NCBI GenBank assembly: GCA_004794655.1
Contig: SMMW01000614.1
Location: 560,501-624,500 of the forward strand
DNA from: Marisa cornuarietis
Lineage: Eukaryota; Mollusca; Gastropoda; Architaenioglossa; Ampullariidae
Direction: 5' to 3'
DNA: 64,000 bases
Positions 63,801 through 64,000 of the stretch are shown here, in pieces. Position 1 is the first letter of the stretch. Each line of letters begins with the position of its first letter. Below the pieces are notes generated by a model that ran no database searches, was not told the origin of the DNA, and saw nothing but the letters and a program-made list of their open reading frames with translations. The translations under genes were made by a program, and so were the position numbers.

Positions 63801-64000
63801 GAACTTTGAATATAAGTTAGAATACTGACCATTGAGGAGAATGTGAATATTGGTGAGATGCAGATGAGTATTTGTAGCAGCATACTGATAAGATACAGAC
63901 CAGTATTTGTAGTAGAATACTGGTAAGATACAGATGAATATTTGTAGTAAAATATTGGTAACCACACACCCCTATGACAGGATTAAGCAGGAAGCCCTGG
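57723..64000 (-). CDS. GCKR: Glucokinase regulatory protein (GCKR/GKRP), C-terminal two-thirds
   Basis: Sugar-phosphate-binding double-SIS protein; in vertebrates it inhibits glucokinase in response to fructose phosphates and retains it in the nucleus. Exons in transcript order: 64000(+)-63970, 63520-63405, 63078-62983, 61441-61344, 61119-61043, 60579-60495, 60212-60124, 59863-59640, 59423-59384, 59017-58883, 57863-57723. All junctions are GT-AG and phases agree, giving about 376 residues to the stop. Diagnostic segments: FLLNPVIG, PIAGSSRMKGGTATK (sugar-phosphate loop of the first SIS domain), YYLGYTSYGIMGLIDASEC, SFDDVRAFLEGG, STEDFLQFVLPAVSE, KWTLNAISTGAHIMKGKVCS (second SIS domain, MurQ-like), SNIKLFHRAVSIIQRF, and the C-terminal domain VVPTALLAAVSGCSIAAAKM. 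The N-terminus lies beyond the window. The bacterial MurQ etherase is the main relative, but the C-terminal lid domain follows GCKR. Whether it controls a mollusc hexokinase is unknown. Confidence 0.9.
58285..58490 (-). mobile_element. tRNA-derived SINE, copy B
   Basis: Same family as 20901-21086: minus-strand A-box region near 58465-58480, B box GGGTTCAGATCTCATCT near 58420-58437, and a tail ending ATAAAACATCAATC. CTACAACCT flanks both sides (58276-58284 and 58491-58499). It lies in the last GCKR intron, sense to the gene. Confidence 0.85.
58883..59017 (-). CDS. GCKR: GCKR exon
   Basis: 45 codons, phase 0 at both ends. Encodes RFSQLPVEVCREYLLRSLYN, TDGLTEEIQTASVTQHIQIG and ARQDR, aligning with the human segment after MLQRFS. 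Confidence 0.92.
59237..59292 (-). mobile_element. 56-bp retroposon 3' tail with 12-bp target-site duplication
   Basis: Minus strand ends in a run of CTAAA repeats (plus-strand TTTAGTTTAG). GCAAAGTGATGG (59225-59236) and GCAAGGTGATGG (59293-59304) flank it with one mismatch. An extremely 5'-truncated LINE or SINE insertion in a GCKR intron. Confidence 0.6.
59384..59423 (-). CDS. GCKR: GCKR 40-nt microexon
   Basis: Encodes (S)NIKLFHRAVSIIQ between acceptor GTTTCAG and donor CAG|GTAACT. Needed to join KV|S to RFSQ in frame and matches SNxKLFxRAxxMLQ of vertebrate GCKR. Confidence 0.9.
59640..59863 (-). CDS. GCKR: GCKR exon: second SIS domain core
   Basis: 224 nt. Encodes GPAVPEESEVF, LVADGIWAQVGAMCGELAVK, WTLNAISTGAHIMKGK and NIMIDLKV. 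The NxxSTGAHxxxGK block is the MurQ/GCKR signature. Confidence 0.95.
60124..60212 (-). CDS. GCKR: GCKR exon
   Basis: 89 nt. Encodes FLSPEMPGVINRKF, then QEATCKKSCIIISTGK. Two AGs stand 10 nt apart (exon start 60212 or 60202). Only the upstream one keeps frame; the downstream one makes TAA at the junction. Confidence 0.82.
60495..60579 (-). CDS. GCKR: GCKR exon
   Basis: 85 nt. Encodes GKYYKISTEDFLQFVLPAVS, EKDMVVFI, matching SQEDFLTSILPSL..DTVVFI of human GCKR. Acceptor TCTTGCAG, donor T|GTAAGG. Confidence 0.92.
61043..61119 (-). CDS. GCKR: GCKR exon
   Basis: 77 nt. Encodes FDDVRAFLEGGYSTLSNTEG, DLSDL, matching FRDVRGFL in the human protein. Acceptor CATCTGCAG, donor CTG|GTGAAT. Confidence 0.9.
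61344..61441 (-). CDS. GCKR: GCKR exon
   Basis: 98 nt. Encodes LQAGGSLYYLGYTSYGIMGL, IDASECHPTFGA, matching GHVYLVGWQTLGIIAIMDGVECIHTFGA. Acceptor TTTGTGCAG, donor CCT|GTCAGT. Confidence 0.92.
61442..62982. other. GCKR intron, no gene seen
   Basis: A short GC-rich block at 61548-61625 stands out in AT-rich DNA (CACCCGCGTAGCGCGGTTTACG). TTAATCCATT occurs at 61535-61544 and inverted near 62568-62581, a possible but weak terminal repeat of an old insertion. Poly-A/T and poly-G runs near 62200 and 62320. Confidence 0.35.
62983..63078 (-). CDS. GCKR: GCKR exon
   Basis: 96 nt. Encodes SREYLELYRHVWKAVYQQKS, TIADLLRLAGM, corresponding to the helix after the first SIS domain. Acceptor TTTCCAG, donor GAG|GTGAGA. 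Confidence 0.9.
63405..63520 (-). CDS. GCKR: GCKR exon: sugar-phosphate loop
   Basis: 116 nt. Encodes PEPIAGSSRMKGGTATKLLL and EAVFFPAHAI; GSSRMKGGxATK is the GCKR/MurQ phosphate-binding block. Acceptor CCTTGCAG, donor AAG|GTAAGT. Confidence 0.95.
63970..64000 (-). CDS. GCKR: GCKR exon, partial at window edge
   Basis: Encodes QGFLLNPVIG, matching KAFVLNPAIG just before GPEGLSGSSRMKGG in human GCKR; donor GGG|GTGTGT, phase 0. The exon continues past 64000. Confidence 0.8.

Overview
The window is animal nuclear DNA. Coding exons are short and separated by long introns with canonical GT-AG junctions, and the introns are filled with non-LTR retrotransposons, tRNA-derived SINEs, hAT-type DNA transposons, MITEs, (CA)n tracts and minisatellites. 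Codon use, repeat types and gene families fit a lophotrochozoan, most likely a mollusc and probably a gastropod. That placement is inference; nothing here was searched against a database.

The plus strand carries a head-to-tail cluster of three Src-family non-receptor tyrosine kinase genes, called SFK-1 to SFK-3 here. SFK-1 (2401-5494) enters from the left, and only the linker and kinase-domain exons are visible. SFK-2 (12925-29558) is complete: N-terminal unique region, SH3, SH2 and kinase, about 512 or 530 residues depending on the first splice donor. SFK-3 (45534-52812) is complete at 519 residues and resembles the Src42A/FRK branch (HRDLAARN catalytic loop, MGCLTS lipidation signal). The kinase-domain introns sit at identical positions and phases in all three, so the cluster arose by tandem duplication. 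SFK-1 and SFK-2 are closest to each other. SFK-2 has lost the activation-loop tyrosine and carries a four-residue insertion there. SFK-1 and SFK-2 both lack the conserved WEI tryptophan of the SH2-kinase linker. The SFK-2 donor after the N-lobe exon has been amplified in 78-bp in-frame tandem copies.

The right end (57723 to beyond 64000, minus strand) holds the C-terminal part of a glucokinase regulatory protein (GCKR, MurQ/SIS family). Eleven exons were rebuilt; their phases agree and they follow the vertebrate protein in order. It converges with SFK-3.

Left to right: 1-1.3 kb, truncated LINE; 2.4-5.5 kb, SFK-1; 5.75-6.5 kb, 28-bp minisatellite with 27 units; 6.5-12.8 kb, intergenic DNA with a possible SFK-2 promoter and a reverse transcriptase relic; 12.9-29.6 kb, SFK-2 with introns holding a LINE, two related hAT copies, an RTE-like relic and a SINE; 29.6-38 kb, repeat-rich spacer (MITE, 44-bp minisatellite, an inverted-repeat element built of 15-bp TCGA-rich units); 38-45.5 kb, possible 5' non-coding exon and intron of SFK-3 with a 53-bp minisatellite, an orphan invertebrate ORF and a LINE relic; 45.5-52.8 kb, SFK-3; 52.8-57.7 kb, convergent spacer; 57.7-64 kb, GCKR.
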